Source of the DNA: Blepharisma japonicum
Lineage: Eukaryota > Ciliophora > Heterotrichea > Heterotrichida > Blepharismidae
Reading direction: 5' to 3'
Assembly (NCBI GenBank): GCA_949751835.1
Contig: CATKHK010000032.1
Coordinates: 248,001-312,000 of the forward strand
DNA: 64,000 nucleotides
Below the pieces are notes generated by a model that was given only the letters and a program-made list of their open reading frames with translations, was not told the DNA's origin and did no database searches. Shown in pieces: positions 42,334-55,701 of this stretch. The first letter of the stretch is position 1. Every line of letters begins with the position of its first letter. Position numbers and translations under genes: made by a program.

Positions 42334-42481
42334 ATGCGATTGACCTGGATCCAGAACAAAGGTGGAGTTTGCATTAATAAAGATTATTTATGCATCTGAA
42401 AATATTTTTGAAAATAGACCAAACCTAAAAAGTGCTGAAGATTATAAACGCAGCTTAAAGAAGCTAGGATATCTATACTAA
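42334..42481 (+). CDS. Possible 43-residue protein with a 16-nt intron
   Basis: ATG 42334, a candidate 16-nt intron at 42367-42382 (GTTTGCATTAATAAAG) and TAA at 42479-42481 give MRLTWIQNKGGIIYASENIF and then ENRPNLKSAEDYKRSLKKLG plus YLY. The intron starts GTTT, unlike the GTA start of the firm examples. Its start is only 48 bp from the actin start on the other strand. Composition is protein-like, but it is short and without a recognised family. Confidence 0.35.
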
Positions 42482-42563
42482 ATAATATTTTGCTAGTTTG
42501 CCATAAGGATCCATATTATTTTTGATTTTTTAGAATCTGATAGCATCTGTATATAACTATTTA

Positions 42564-45500
42564 ATGGATAGTGAAAATAAAACTCACCACGTTTCTAAAA
42601 GAGAAAAGAAACGTCTAAAACAAAAAGAAGGCCTTACAAACGAATCATTACTTCCATCAGCAACTCTTTTATCCCAAGACGTCCTGAAGAGATTCATTCT
42701 TAATTGTCAGTTCCTTAAATCCGAACACGATCTATTTGATTTACGAAAAAACAGAGAAAATACGATATTCGCTCATTACACAGATGTATGGCTTGCTTGG
42801 CTTAAATATCAAATTATCTCTTATGAAAAAGAGCGCTTTATGGGTTTGGAAGCTCCTCAGGTTGAGGATAAAATGACACTTAGGAATTCCCCAAATTCTC
42901 CTTACTTTTGGAAAGCATATGATTTATTTGACGGGATACCCGAAGCTATATGGAAAGTCCGCTTTACTAAAACTGCCAGAAAAAAGATCTTTCAGTGGCC
43001 TATTAACTGAAGAGAAGCTTTACTTAAAAGGGTTATGGAATTTTCAATCGGGTATATTGCCCCAAAAATCAACTGCAAAATATTAAAAGAAGGGCCTTGC
43101 AGTAATATGATTTTCTTTAAATCTGATATAGAAACAGGCAATGTTAATGCTTTAATAGTGGCTTTAGTTGATAGATTGCCTATGGTTCGAGACGATTTAG
43201 TATGCCAATATAGATTTTTCCATTATTTCAAAGTACTTGGCTTCGGGCAAAGCAATCAGGAATTAAATGACATTATAGATGATTTTTTAAGCTCAATAAA
43301 CAATGATAATGACCGATATATTGATTGTAGCGAATTTCCATCATTTGAAAATACTTTTGTCAGAAATGATCAGGGCTGGTATAGGCCGAAATATTTTATG
43401 CCACTTTATTTATCTTGGGATGAGTCTCATGATATCATTTATAACCCTAGTACCAAAAGGTGGGTATCTACTAGAACTGCTGATGAGGAAAATGAAATAA
43501 AATACAATGAAAATTCGTTAGTACAAAAGTTGTCAGAAGCTGAAAGCTGCCAAGATTTGTTGAAAATACTTAATACAATACCAAATTTTAAAATCAAATT
43601 GACCGATGAGCAGCAAGAATTGGTAGGAACCCCAGGAAATGTCTTAGCAATTGGAAGATCAGGAACTGGAAAAACCACATGCTCTATTTTAAGGATGTTT
43701 TCTTCTGATTTATTATTTAAATATCGTGCTAAGCAAGGTAATAGAAAGCTAACTCCATCTGATTTGGATAGATCTTCCAAGCTTCATTGTGTTTTTGTAA
43801 CAGCTTCTCCAGTTCTCACAAATGAAGTTAAAAGATTTTATGAAAAATTAAATAAACATATGAAAGATGAAATCAAAGCTAGGGAAGAATCAAAAAAAAC
43901 TCAAGATTTAGAGCTTGAAGAAATCAAACTAGAGCCACAGCAGTCTGTAGAGCATTTCTATGAAGAAGAACTAGAAGAGGAAGAAGACCAAGCTTATGAA
44001 GGCCCAAGTTCTTTAGCATTTTTAAGAGATGACGATTTTCCTTTATTTGTGACCGTTAGGAAATTAATTTTTATGATTGATGCGACTTTAAAAAGGCCAT
44101 TTTTTGATAGAACTTTGGATGGTCAAGTTATAGGCTCCAATTTAAATTTCGAATGGCACACTGAGCATATAACAGATTTGAGAGTCAATAGAAATGTTAG
44201 GAACCAATTTAGAAAGGAATATCAAATGTATGAAAAAATGGATAGTGAAGATGACTCAGATAATGAAGATGATGCTGAGTACTATTACGAAGGCGCGAAT
44301 CGAAAAGCTATGGCATATCGTCCAGTTAAAGTAAAATCCAAATGAAGATGGCACCGAAGCCGAAACTACGAAGTCGATTTTAAAGTCTTCAAAGAAAAAT
44401 TCTGGCCAAAAATAAAGCAAAAAACTTACTTCTCCGCACTTGTTATATGAACCGAAATTTCTGCCTACATCAAAGGTTCAGCTGATTCTTATATCTATAA
44501 AGGTTGGTATTTACCTAAAACAGTCTACGCTTCTAGAGTTTCCCAGGCACAATTACTTTCATATTCGGACAAATGGATAGTCTGGGACCTCTTTATGCAA
44601 TACGAACGATGGAAATGCTGTGAAAATGCTTATGATTTCCAAGACGTCGTAAATTATGTACTTAACCAGGTTAATAACCAGAATTATTATGGCTGTCCTA
44701 TGCATTATATGATGGTTGATGAAGTCCAAGATTTAACTCCAGCTACCTTAGCGTTACTATTAGAAGTCACTCAACAAAAATTATTTTTCTCAGGAGATAC
44801 AGCACAAACTATAGCAAAAGGAGTAGGTTTTAGGTTTTGTGACCTCAGTAGCTTATTTAAAACCTCAAGACTTGAAGTACCTGCAGTAAGACAATTGACT
44901 ATGAATTTCAGGTCACATAACCAAATATTAGAACTTGCAAATTCTATAGTGGCACTACTAGAAGCACTTTTTCCATATTCTATTGACAGGATGGCTAAAG
45001 AAAGAAGTATTGAGGATGGGCCAAAACCGATTTTAATTGATAGTGGGAATATTAACCATTTATTTGCGCTGCTATTTGGAAAAGATTCAACACAGACATC
45101 AGATGGGATACAATTTGGGTGCAACCAAGTAATTATTGTAAGAGATCAAGAAGCGAAAGAAAAAATAAACCCTTTATTTAAGCATGCTTTATGTTTAACT
45201 GTTTTCGAATCAAAAGGGTTAGAGTTTGAAGATGTGATTTTATATAACTTTTTTACAGATAGCGATATATCTAAAGAAAAATGGAGAGCTTTAGCTAATA
45301 TTTATAGACTAGACACCAATCCAAAATATAGACCTACAAATTTTGAAGACTTACAAAACCATGTCCCAAAGCTTCGTCATAAAGGCTATTTTGACATAAG
45401 TAAATATGCTTTATTATGCACAGAGCTTAAACACTTATACGTTGCAGTAACAAGGCCTAAAAAAAGGCTTATCATTTATGATGATGACCCAGAAAATCGT

Positions 45501-48500
45501 TTCTTTATGCAGGAGTTTTGGAAAATGATGGATGTTGTAAGAAAACTTGAAGTTTCCAGTGAATCTTTTCAAGAAATTGTGGCAGACCCTGAGATTATTG
45601 CAATAGCACAAAAATCAAGCCAAGAAGCATGGAAAGCCCAGGGCTTGCGAATGATGTCCCACAAGTTTTATGACCAAGCCGTCAAATGTTTCCAAGCCTC
45701 TGGTGATAGAAAACTTGAATTAAATGCTTCAGCCCATTCTAAAGCAAATGAGGCCACTGAATTATTATCTGAAGCAGAGTCCAACTTGGTTTATTATGTT
45801 TCTAAATTTAGCAGGATAAAATGAAGAGAACAAAAAAGAAAAGCTTATGGGTTATTTAATGAAGCTGGAGATATTTTTATGGAGTTATTAGAAAACGATA
45901 GTAAAGGAAATAGTATGCTAAAGAGGAGGGCAGCTAGATGTTACGCATCAGGCAAAAAATATGAAAAAGCAGCCAAACTATTTGAGGAAGAAGAATTGTT
46001 GGGACAAGCTGCTGAAGCATATTTGGCAACTGGGAAATGTGAAAAAGCTGGAGACTTGTTTAATGAGAAGAATGAGTTTTTTAGAGCTATTGAGTGTTAT
46101 AGCCAAATTAGAAATTGGGAAAAATTGTTAAGGTGTGTGTATAAACACAAAGACTCTATGACTGTCGAACAAAGGCAAAAATACATCTACAAATATGTCC
46201 CGGCTGCCTTGGAAGATTTAATGCCAAAACTATTGCCAACTGTAGAAAAAGAAACGACATATGTTAATAAAGTCATTGAAGAAGATAAAAATAAAATTGC
46301 AGAAGTAAACGAAAGTGATGAAGAAAGTGACGGAGAAAACAAAACAGATCAAAGTATTGAAAAGAAAACAATCTTTGTCATAGGAAGAGGTGAGGAATAT
46401 GAAAATGAGAAATTGGTGAGCTCAGAAGAGGAAGAAGAAAAAGAAAATGAGCCTGAAGAATATGTACTAAAAGCAGGTGAAGAAAATAATGAAGAAAATG
46501 AAGAAGAAAATGAAGGAGAAGAAAGTGAAGAAAATGCAGAAAAAAGTTTGGAGGAGTCACAAAAAATTTTAGAGTCAGCCAGCAATCCTTTTCTTAATAA
46601 AAGTCAAATGTCTCAAGACTCTTTTGTGTTGCTGGATAATGCATCTCAAAGTGATAGTTTTAGCATCATTTCAGGCAGTGAATTTAGGCTGGGCGAAGCT
46701 CTAGGTGAAGGATTAGAAGATATAGATCCAGAAGATGAGTGGCTTCAGTTAGAAAACAGATCTGTTGTAGAATCTTTAGCATCTGCTATTAAAAAAGATG
46801 GAAGTCTAATGTCAGACTACTCAATCATAGACAATGTGCATGCTGCTGCCTTAAATCTAGGTGGAAGACTAGTATCCACCAAGGCAGATATTTTTATTGA
46901 AGACGAATCAATGAGAAAAATCATAGAAATTATTGGCATGTTTTCTGATGAAGTCAATTCATATCTAAAATCACTGAGATCTGCTGAATCTTTAATGAGC
47001 TCTCAAATAATGAAAGAAGACTGGCAGCTTGTATCACTTATAGACTTAGATGATATGAGCCAAGAGCTGTTAGGAGTAATTTTAGATACCCTTGAAGACT
47101 TCGGTATGTTTAAAATGTGCTTAGTCGTGTGTAACAGATATCATTTAGCTGAAAGGCTTGGAAGATATGTGAATTCTTTGGGGTTTAAATACTCCAATCT
47201 TTCATCAATAAAAATCAATGAAATTGATAAACCGAACTTTTTGTTAAGCCAAACTCAAAGAGCTGTTATTGCTTATACAGCAGTACATAATGTATTTGAA
47301 ATGCTAAATCCTGAATATCTGTCATTAAAAGAAAAATTTGACTTGAAAAATCTTGGTATTGAGTCTTTGCAAGGATTATTATTGCTTGGATATTGGAAAA
47401 AGACTGTTTATATCATGGATAAAGAAAATAGCTTAGCCGTCACTTCAGCATTTTTAGACTGGAAAAATTATAAAAATATTTATTTGATGTTTTATGAAGG
47501 CGCTGATATAAGCAAGGCTTCAAAAGAGGGATTTGAGTGGTTGCCATTTGAAATACCTAAAAATAATGCTGAAATGAATGCTGCAATTATCGCGCTCGAT
47601 TCTGTGGTTTGGAATTTAAATGCGTTTTATTCATTAACAATTCAAAAGAAATATATCTATACTACAACTGGTGAATTACCAGAATTCCCAAGCTATTTTT
47701 CATATAACTCTGCTTTTTGGACTCACCAAATTAATAAAGACGATAATAGCGATTTCTCGACCTTTATCGACTGCTTTGCCACCATAAAAAATATTTTTTC
47801 TTTGAACAAGCCAAGAACCATCCTTAAAATCTGGGACTCATTATCAGCATTTACCCAAATTTTTTACGCATTGCATACCAGCACCAAAACTCAAGATCTT
47901 TTACAGAATTTTTCTTCAGAATCCTTCCAAACCGTTTTACAAGCACTATCAATGGTCATTAAATTTTTAACCACAAGTACAACAACACTCCCTGCAGATC
48001 CTTATTATTCAGCCATTCTCTTTGCATTACTTTCTCCATTTGGAATTAGACAAATTGAAAATGGGTTAATTACACAAGTGTATCCATATGCAACCCATGC
48101 AATTGTCCACAAAAGTAGCAGTATTTTCAAGCATATAAAAATTAATGAAATTACGAACACTTATATAGCTGATATTGAAGGACAATTTTTACTTATTCCA
48201 ATAAAAGATGTTAAAGATGCACTTGTACAAATATTTGTCCAAAATATTGCTCCTGTGATAAGAGTGAGGGCAAAAAGATATACAGAAATTGTATTCAGGA
48301 CAGAAAAATTGACCACAGAAGAAAGGGATAGCGAAATTATTGTATGTTTAGCTAATATTTATGGTGAGCTCTGGATGCATGATTTTTTGAAATCGCATGT
48401 GTATGGAAATCCTTATTGTCTTAATAGCTATGTTGAAAGTGATATGCTAGGGAATAAAAAATATATAGAGTACGCAGAAGCTAAGAAAAAATTAGACGGG

Positions 48501-50141
48501 CTATATGAAATGACTGATGGATATGAATATTCGATTTATTATTTACAATATACAAGAAATAGCGAAATAAAATCTTTAGAAAAGATTATCAATAATTATG
48601 AGAAATTTATGACTGAGTCTTATGGATTTAGCAAAAGTGATATCATAAGATATTTGCTAGATAAAAGCAAATTCTTATATTTTTATGATGCTAAAATTAC
48701 TGAAATCGCTAGGCATGCTTTATTATCATATATACAAATTGCCATTAATTTGTCAGAGAAAGATCATCATGATGATGAAACTGTGAAATACTTATGGATG
48801 GCTTATGAGCTCAGCAAAATCTCTGGATACTCTTTATATTTTCAAGAAATGTTGAATTCTAGATATAAATCAATAATCAAAAATGAAGCAAAAGCTCCGA
48901 AAATTTCACTTTTCCATAAATATGCATTAATTTATTTAGACATTGATTACTATTACAAAGCTGGATATTTAGAAGATGTTTCTAATTCTATTTGCTCCTT
49001 ATTTGAATATCAATTTAAAGACTTTGAGATTCTTAACAAGATCTTTTTATTTAAAAAGGCTGTATGCTCATGGGTTCTTTCACTTGGAATCAATGCATTC
49101 TTACCCAAATGTTTTGAGCCATATTTATCATGCTTTGTTAAAGAAGATAAAAAATTCATCATTAAAGATATCGTCAAGGGAAGTGATGGAAATTTGTCTG
49201 TAGAACTCATTAAGTGGCTATTTGAAGTTTTAAGCAGCATATGTACCTCAAGCATTCCTATAGACGAGAAAGAAGCATTTTTATTGGAAATGTATGAAAT
49301 CTTTTACTTAATATCTGTGTATGGAAACACAAAATTACTATTTAAAGAAGTTTTTCAATTATTTTCGGGTGCCCAATTTGAGCATTCGTTTAGATTTAAG
49401 CCTTTTGCAGAAAATCTCTTAAGTGTATTTGAAATTGATAGTGAAGAAAAATTAGATGAGTTCCAAAAAAACAGTGAAAAATATTGCAATTTTAAAGAAT
49501 TTATTGAAATTGAGCATGAGAATATTAAAGAAAATAAAATCGCTGCAGGAGAACTAAATAAATGTTGGTTTGATGAATGCAGAGTATTAGCATTAAGGCA
49601 CCAAGTAGAAAGGAGATTAAGGAGATTAAATATGAGAAAAGTGAGGAGAATTAAAATAACCAATCCTATAGAGCAAATTTATTTTTCAGCTATTTCACAC
49701 AAATTAGCTGAAACTGAAGATCAAAAGCCACAAATTATGCTAAAAACATGGAAAAATTCAAGAAACAATATGAAACTGTTATATAAAATCCAAAGATACC
49801 AATCAATATTGCTTAACTGTTTTTATACAGTACCATCTACAAAAGCTTTAGATTTCCACTATCTCCTGGGGCAAATGACATTCATAACTAACCTAAACGA
49901 AGAATTCCAGAAATATGCTGCATCTGGTTATGATGATTTAGAAGAATTCGTCAAAAAATCATTTTCACAGATAGAAGAAAACAAAGTAAAACTAAAGTCT
50001 TGGAAAAAAGTTATGGCCCCAATCCTTCTTTTGGATAATAATCAAATACAAGTAAAGAGAAAATGGAACACGAAATGGGTTGAAAAGAAAACAAAACTCT
50101 TTAAAAAGAGAAGGCTTAGAGATCCATTTAAGCGTAACTAA
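42564..50141 (+). CDS. Giant SF1 (UvrD-like) helicase, TRANK1-like
   Basis: Four TGA-as-Trp codons join four long open stretches into a single intronless 2,525-residue protein, stop TAA. Helicase motifs appear in order: Walker A AIGRSGTGKTTCSI (near 362), DEVQD in MMVDEVQDLTP (near 717), FRSHNQIL (near 782), ESKGLEFEDVILYNFF (near 882) and LYVAVTRPKKRLII (near 959). A TPR-like alpha-solenoid follows (YEKAAKLFEEEELLGQAAEA), then a Glu-rich linker (about 1250-1340) and a long helical C-terminus ending in basic residues (KKTKLFKKRRLRD). This is the layout of TRANK1-like proteins found in animals, fungi and protists. The nucleic-acid substrate and pathway are unknown. Confidence 0.85.
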
Positions 50142-50234
50142 ACTCTTTATAAAATTATGTCTTTTTTTATTAAAAATAATATAATTTATATGAGATATAG
50201 AAATATCGATAAAAACTCCAAATAATACAAAGGT

Positions 50235-53200
50235 TTAGTTTATAATTAAGGATTCTCTTAAAGGATCCTTTTTTCTCTTCAAAAATGCCAAACAGCAGCA
50301 TCAGCTTTTGCTTTCTTCTTCCATTATATCAGGAACCACAATTTTAGCAGGTTCAGGCTTTATTTTGACTCTTTTTCTTCTTTTTTTATTGGGTAATGTC
50401 GATCCTAGCTGTATAGCTAATTTCATTAAATCTCTTTTAAATTTGCTGACACCATCAATATCTTCAAACAAGCTTTCTTTTGTAACAAAATTAAACAAAG
50501 ACACATTCTGATGAGTTTCTTCTTCCTGCTTTTGCAGAGCTTTCATCCATTTATCCCTTTCCTCAAATGAGTTAGCCTGCAGTTTCAGAGTTTTTGTGCT
50601 AGAAACCACTTTAAATTTAGGAGTGGTAGAGTCTTGATATATTTCGACGCTTTGAACATCATGTAGACTAATTGAATTTATCGGTTCTAAAGCTTTGTGT
50701 GATTTATACCAATAAAGTCTATCATTTTTGATAGAAAAATAAATATTGTCATAGTCCATATTTAAAAGACTATCCAGACCCAGATTTATATTGATCCCTA
50801 TACCTTTTAAGGCTAGTTTGTTACTTTTTTTAAGTAAGTAGCCTTCTAATGCAGGGAAGGTAGGGTTTACAATTTGAGTTACATTTCTCTTGCGGTTTTC
50901 CTGCTCAGCAGCCACATGAGACTTTTCTTCAACTAGCATTAGTGTTTCGTCAGCAGAAATATTGCCAAATAGAACTGAGCTTCGTTTTTTCTGTCTCTGC
51001 TCTATGTTTCTTTCCCCTTCAAAAGTATCTTTGGCTTTTATCATAGCTGATCTTTTTTCATCAATATCTAAATCACTTCTTAAATAAATGAGGTATTTCT
51101 AAATAAAACTTACAGCTACGTTGAGAGAAAAAGTATCACCTTGTGATTTTCGCAGTGATTTTACTGCTTCTGGAATTTGATGAGGCAGAGCTTCTAAAAA
51201 ATCAAGAATGTCTTTAAGGACTTTGATTTCTTGTATTACAGCATCTGCATCTAATTTAGTACAAAAATGCTTTAAAAGCATGTCAGTATCACTTCTTAAA
51301 GTTTCAGTCAAAAGTAGAATTGATTGATCTCTTAACCCTGCATTATTTAAAAGTATAGAATCTGTATATTTTTCTATAAGTTCTTCCAGCAAGCTTCTCC
51401 AAATATGCCTCATAAAAGATTTTTCTAAATAAGGCTCAAATACCGACAAATCTTTTACAATTTTATTAAAAATCGCTTCTAAGTGAAGTTCATGAATGGG
51501 CCCGCTAAACTGGTCATCGACTTTTAGTAACAGTGTATCTGTCAAATATTCTTTAACTCTTCCTCCCATCTGCTTAACATTCTCAGACATCTCTGTAGCA
51601 CACAAATGTTTTTGCATCACATCAGCTTCTATATGTGATTTTAACAAACTTTGCCATGTTATCATTCTTTGAAGTATTAAATAAGAATCATTGCATAAGC
51701 CTACTAAATAAGTTAAAGACAATGGCGCAGCCCTTTCTAATAGCTCAATTACAGCATTTTGGTATTGTCCTACAACATCTCTTAAAGTTTCCAACAAATT
51801 TTCAGTGAAGCTTGGTAAATTTTCAGATTGAATTTCAAATAATAATGGCTCAACAATAGAGCAAATTTCTGCAAAACAAACAATATAAAGCCCAGACTCT
51901 TCATCAATACCTACTTGTTCTCTAGCATTTATCATAGCATCTAAGATTCCTTGTTTGGAATTTTCAAAAATCCTATTGGAAAAAGTCAATGAAAGGACTA
52001 CTAACCCATTGTCTACTTTTTGGTCAGTAATTCCAACTTTTCTTAATTGTGTATCATAATAATGAACCCATTTTATCAATTTTCGCACATCTTCAATAGG
52101 CATATGTTTCCCAAGGATTTTTCAGCATCGGGATAAAAATTCACATAACTTTTTATGAAATATTCCAGCATAAAATTCTGCGATTTCTAGTCTTTGAGGC
52201 CGAGCTGCTATACAGCCATCTATTGTTGATATTAAATCATCTGTTAATAGCTGGCAAGCATTAATAGCTAGCTCAATCTCTTTACAATTTTCCATCAGTT
52301 CTCCTATTGCATTTTGAAATTTTTCTAAAATTTTTCCTTTTAAAGAGCTTTCTCCATGATTGTCATATAAATCAATAATTTTTTTAAGTATTTTAGGCTT
52401 GCCAGTAATACTTGAGCTTACTTCTTGTGCATTTTCTCTACTAATTTCTATAGCTTTTATCCATCGATTCATTTCTTCTTCAGTATCAGCATTTAAATGA
52501 AAAATTCTTGTCCCTACATCAAGTAAGAATGAGGCTCCAGAGTCTTTGGAGTTTGTCATATCTTTGATTCTTATATTAACAATTCTTGTAGGAATTTCTC
52601 CTTGAGCTTCAGAATCATCATCAAGCCCACTGAATTTAAAATAATAAATATGATTTAAATACATTCATGGTGGCAACAATGTTTCCGCTAATTGTTGATC
52701 ATCTTCTACATCATTTTTTATCGGAGCTCCACTTATCAACACAAATCATCTTTTTTGAAAATATTTCATTTTCCCTTTGCTTCGCTTATTCAAAAACCCA
52801 TAAATAAGCCTATTTTTTAAGACTTTTGCATCAATATTTACAATATATTGCCAAATACCTTTAAGGTTCATAATTTGGACATGGACATTTTGAGAATCAA
52901 CATGTGGTGCAGGTGATGGGCTATCAGCATCAATTTTTACCATTTGTAACATATCTGCAGAGAGATTTTTTGGTTTTCATGTCTTTGTCTTGGTATCTGA
53001 TCTTGGCCTTGTTTCAGGCTGCTTACTTACTCTGATTTTTTCAAGTAAAAGTTGCAATGCGTTAACTCACATTACTTTTGCATCTGGGTTATCAGCTTTA
53101 AGCTCAAATACACGTTCCTCATAAATTATTGAAAAATTTGTGTCATCGACATCACGTATTTCTTTAACTAAATCTAATGGAATAACACCTCGTGGCTCTG

Positions 53201-53357
53201 TATTTTGTTTAGGTTTTCTTGGAAAATAAGCAAGAAGTTTTCCAGAATCACGAATTGCAAAATAGCGTTTTTGGTAGCCTGTAATACCACTTGGGCTCTT
53301 TTTTTTAAGAAAACCTTCTAATGATAGTGCTTTTTCTAACGAACCTTGAGATAACAT
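50235..53357 (-). CDS. PH-domain protein with exocyst Sec6-like core
   Basis: Six TGA-as-Trp codons and one 15-nt intron (51099-51113) give 1,035 residues ending at TAA 50237-50235. The last TGA, at 50303-50301, would otherwise be taken as the stop; reading through adds SWCCCLAFLKRKKDPLRES, with a Cys triplet that could be palmitoylated. PH domain 1 lies near 12-105 (LEGFLKKKSPSGITGYQKRY), PH 2 near 160-275 (KMKYFQKRWFVLISG; MNRWIKAIEI) and PH 3 near the C-terminus (LEGYLLKKSNKLALKG; RDKWMKALQK). The helical middle (CWKILGKHMPIEDVRKLIKW; YLEKSFMRHIWRSLLEELIE) resembles exocyst subunit Sec6. A vesicle-tethering role at membranes is inferred. Confidence 0.68.
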
Positions 53358-53927
53358 TTTTAATAAATTAATTATTCGACCAGTTTCAATTTCTACATGA
53401 TAGAGAATTTAAAGAGAATTTTGAAGAAATTTAGGGAAATCTAAAACAAATTATTTAATAAAGTTGAATATTTAAATTGAAATGACATTTAAATTCAAAA
53501 TAATTGTGCTCATAAATATTATGATAATATTATTTAAATCGCTATGAAAGATCAATTTGTTTTTAGATAAGCAATAAAAGAAAAGTAAAACAATTTTTTG
53601 TGACTAATCTGAGAGAGTGTTTATCTTTTAGTTTTATTTTTAAAAACTATAATAAGAAAGATTATCATACATTTAAATACAATATATAGGCTAACAAACT
53701 TTTTCTAATAAAACCTCAAAATATTAGAAAAATATGATGCTTTTAATAAAGATACTGTAAGAATATCAAGTCCCATTTTTAAACTAGATTCTACAATTTT
53801 AAAATTGCACGCGTGATTCTCTTTCAGAAGAGACTAAATAAGCTAAATCTGTTTGATTATGCAGTTATTTTCATATTAATAAAAAACCCATTTCTCTACA
53901 ATATAACCAAATGTAATAAAAATTATA
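53358..53927. other. Intergenic, divergent promoter region
   Basis: 570 bp of AT-rich DNA between the divergent PH/Sec6 and kinase genes, the longest clear gap in the window. I see no open frame, exon pair, RNA gene or notable repeat. Confidence 0.5.
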
Positions 53928-55475
53928 ATGGGAAAACGAGTTGGAAATTATTACATTGACAAGAAAATCGGAAGCGGAGCCTTCGGCAAAGTAAGATTAG
54001 GCACTAATCTTTCTACTAATGAAGTATTTGCAGTAAAAATAGTAGACCTGGATGGATTAAAACCAAAAGTAAAACAATTATTAGAGCAAGAAATAAATCT
54101 ATTACAACAATGCGATTGCCCTTATGTAATTAAACTTCAAGAAGTTTTGAAATCCAAACGAAATTACTATTTAGTCATGGAATATTGTGAAGGAGGAGAT
54201 GTCTCAAACGTTATTAAAGAAAATGGTCCGACACCAGAACTTATCGCTAAAAAGTGGACAAGACAGCTGATCAGCGCATTGGTATATTTAAAACGCAACA
54301 ATATAATACATAGAGATTTAAAACCAGCGAATTTATTACTTACAGACCAAAACCTTCAGCTCGCTGATATAAAAATCGCTGATTTTGGGTTTGCAAGGAT
54401 ATTACATGATAATTGTTTAGCATCAACCCATTTAGGCTCCCCACTTTTTATGGCTCCAGAAGTTCTACGTGAAGAACGCTATGATTTCAAAGCTGATGTA
54501 TGAAGTCTCGGAACTATTATTTATGAAATTTTGTTTGGGAAGCCAGTTTTCGAGTGTTATTCAAGAGTAGATTTAATGAATTTACAGAAAAGACCAATAA
54601 GTTTTCCTGAAGATGTTCCTGTATCTGACAATGCGAAAAATTTAATTATTGCAATGATGAAGTATAATTCTAACCAAAGAGTAGATCTTGAGAACCTTTT
54701 AAATCATCCATTTCTTTTTGATGATATTCCAGATATTAATTGTCGAATTGCACAGCCATATCCCAGCCATAATGAAATTATACAAGAAGTCTTGGATACT
54801 GAAAGGTCTTCTTTCGAAGATGAAGATGAAGCTGAAGAATATGCAGACTTAGAAGATATTGAGGAAACTGAGGAGTGCAGTACTTATAGCGATTTTACTA
54901 TTATGGAAAGAAGTGAAGAAATAAAAGCATCAGAAAGTCCAGCTCAAGAAGACCCTCTTCCCAAAAGCATTAAAAGATCATTCGGCTCAGAGCCTAACGT
55001 GCAAGCTACTCAAATCGACTTCGAAATCAGTGAACTTCATGAATTTGAAAAGCTTATTGAAAATTTCGAAGAAGAATCCCTTGAAGATTTAGCATTTGCT
55101 ATTTCAAAATATACCAGAGAAAAATATGAACATTATTTTGAAAAAATAGAAAAATTAAAAAAGAAATTCCGCCTGCCTTATCTTGGAAATCAAAAATTTT
55201 ACGAAATTCACAAAAAATTGAAAAGAAAAGTTGACGAATCAAGAGAAAAAGAAAATGAATTGAGAGGATTTGTATGTGATTACAGCCAAAAACGAGTGGC
55301 ACAAGAAATGATGTGCGAATCTCTTAGGCTGATTGAAGATCATACTAAGCCTAAATTAAAATCAGCTCTGCTGCTATTGATTGCTTCCAAAGCTACTGAT
55401 CCAGAAGATGACAGAATAGAAAACTCGCTTTGCTTTGTGCAAGAACTTTATCAGAAAGAGCTTCAAAGAAATTAG
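53928..55475 (+). CDS. ULK/ATG1-type Ser/Thr protein kinase
   Basis: A 515-residue kinase, stop TAG. Motifs: Gly loop IGSGAFGKVRLG (14-25), Lys37 in FAVKIV, HRDLKPANLLL, IADFGFARIL, GSPLFMAPEVL and KADVWSLGTIIYE, where Trp192 is the TGA at 54501-54503. The STHLGSPLFMAPEVL and YDFKADVWSLGTIIYE signature is typical of ULK/ATG1 kinases. The C-terminal half has a Glu/Asp-rich linker and a helical domain (FAISKYTREKYEHYFEKIEK) that could be an EAT/MIT-like module. ULK kinases start autophagy; other ULK relatives act in cilia or Hedgehog-type signalling, so the exact role is open. Confidence 0.87.
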
Positions 55476-55524
55476 TTTAACAATTTAGAAATTTTTAATA
55501 AAAGCCGCTATTTAAAGTAATCAA

Positions 55525-55662
55525 TTACTTTGTAGTGTACCTTCTTTTTATCATCTCTTCATACTCTTTAAACCTTTCCCCGTCTACTCTCATTTCTTCT
55601 TCCATTTCTTCTTGCTTTGCAATCATCTCATGGTCATGCTGATTCTGGACATGTAAAAACAT
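55525..55662 (-). CDS. 45-residue charged open frame, possibly the tail of the J-protein gene
   Basis: ATG 55662 to TAA 55525 encodes MFLHVQNQHDHEMIAKQEEM and a further 25 residues of similar charged, helical character. It is in the same frame as the J-protein gene. Between them, after TAA 55704-55702, the frame continues open through IICRAVFALFSFK, which would complete a hydrophobic segment. It may be a separate mini-gene or the tail of a longer J-protein. Confidence 0.35.
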   Translation of the reverse strand: MFLHVQNQHDHEMIAKQEEMEEEMRVDGERFKEYEEMIKRRYTTK

Positions 55663-55701
55663 TTTAAAACTAAATAAAGCAAAAACCGCCCTACATATTA
55701 T

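Noticed and set aside
46349-46585. Ser/Phe-rich minus-strand frames opposite the helicase gene
   Set aside because: They are shadows of the Glu-rich linker on the plus strand.
50260-50271. Palindrome AAAGGATCCTTT as a terminator between convergent genes
   Set aside because: Once the TGA at 50301 is read as Trp it lies inside the coding sequence of the PH/Sec6 gene.
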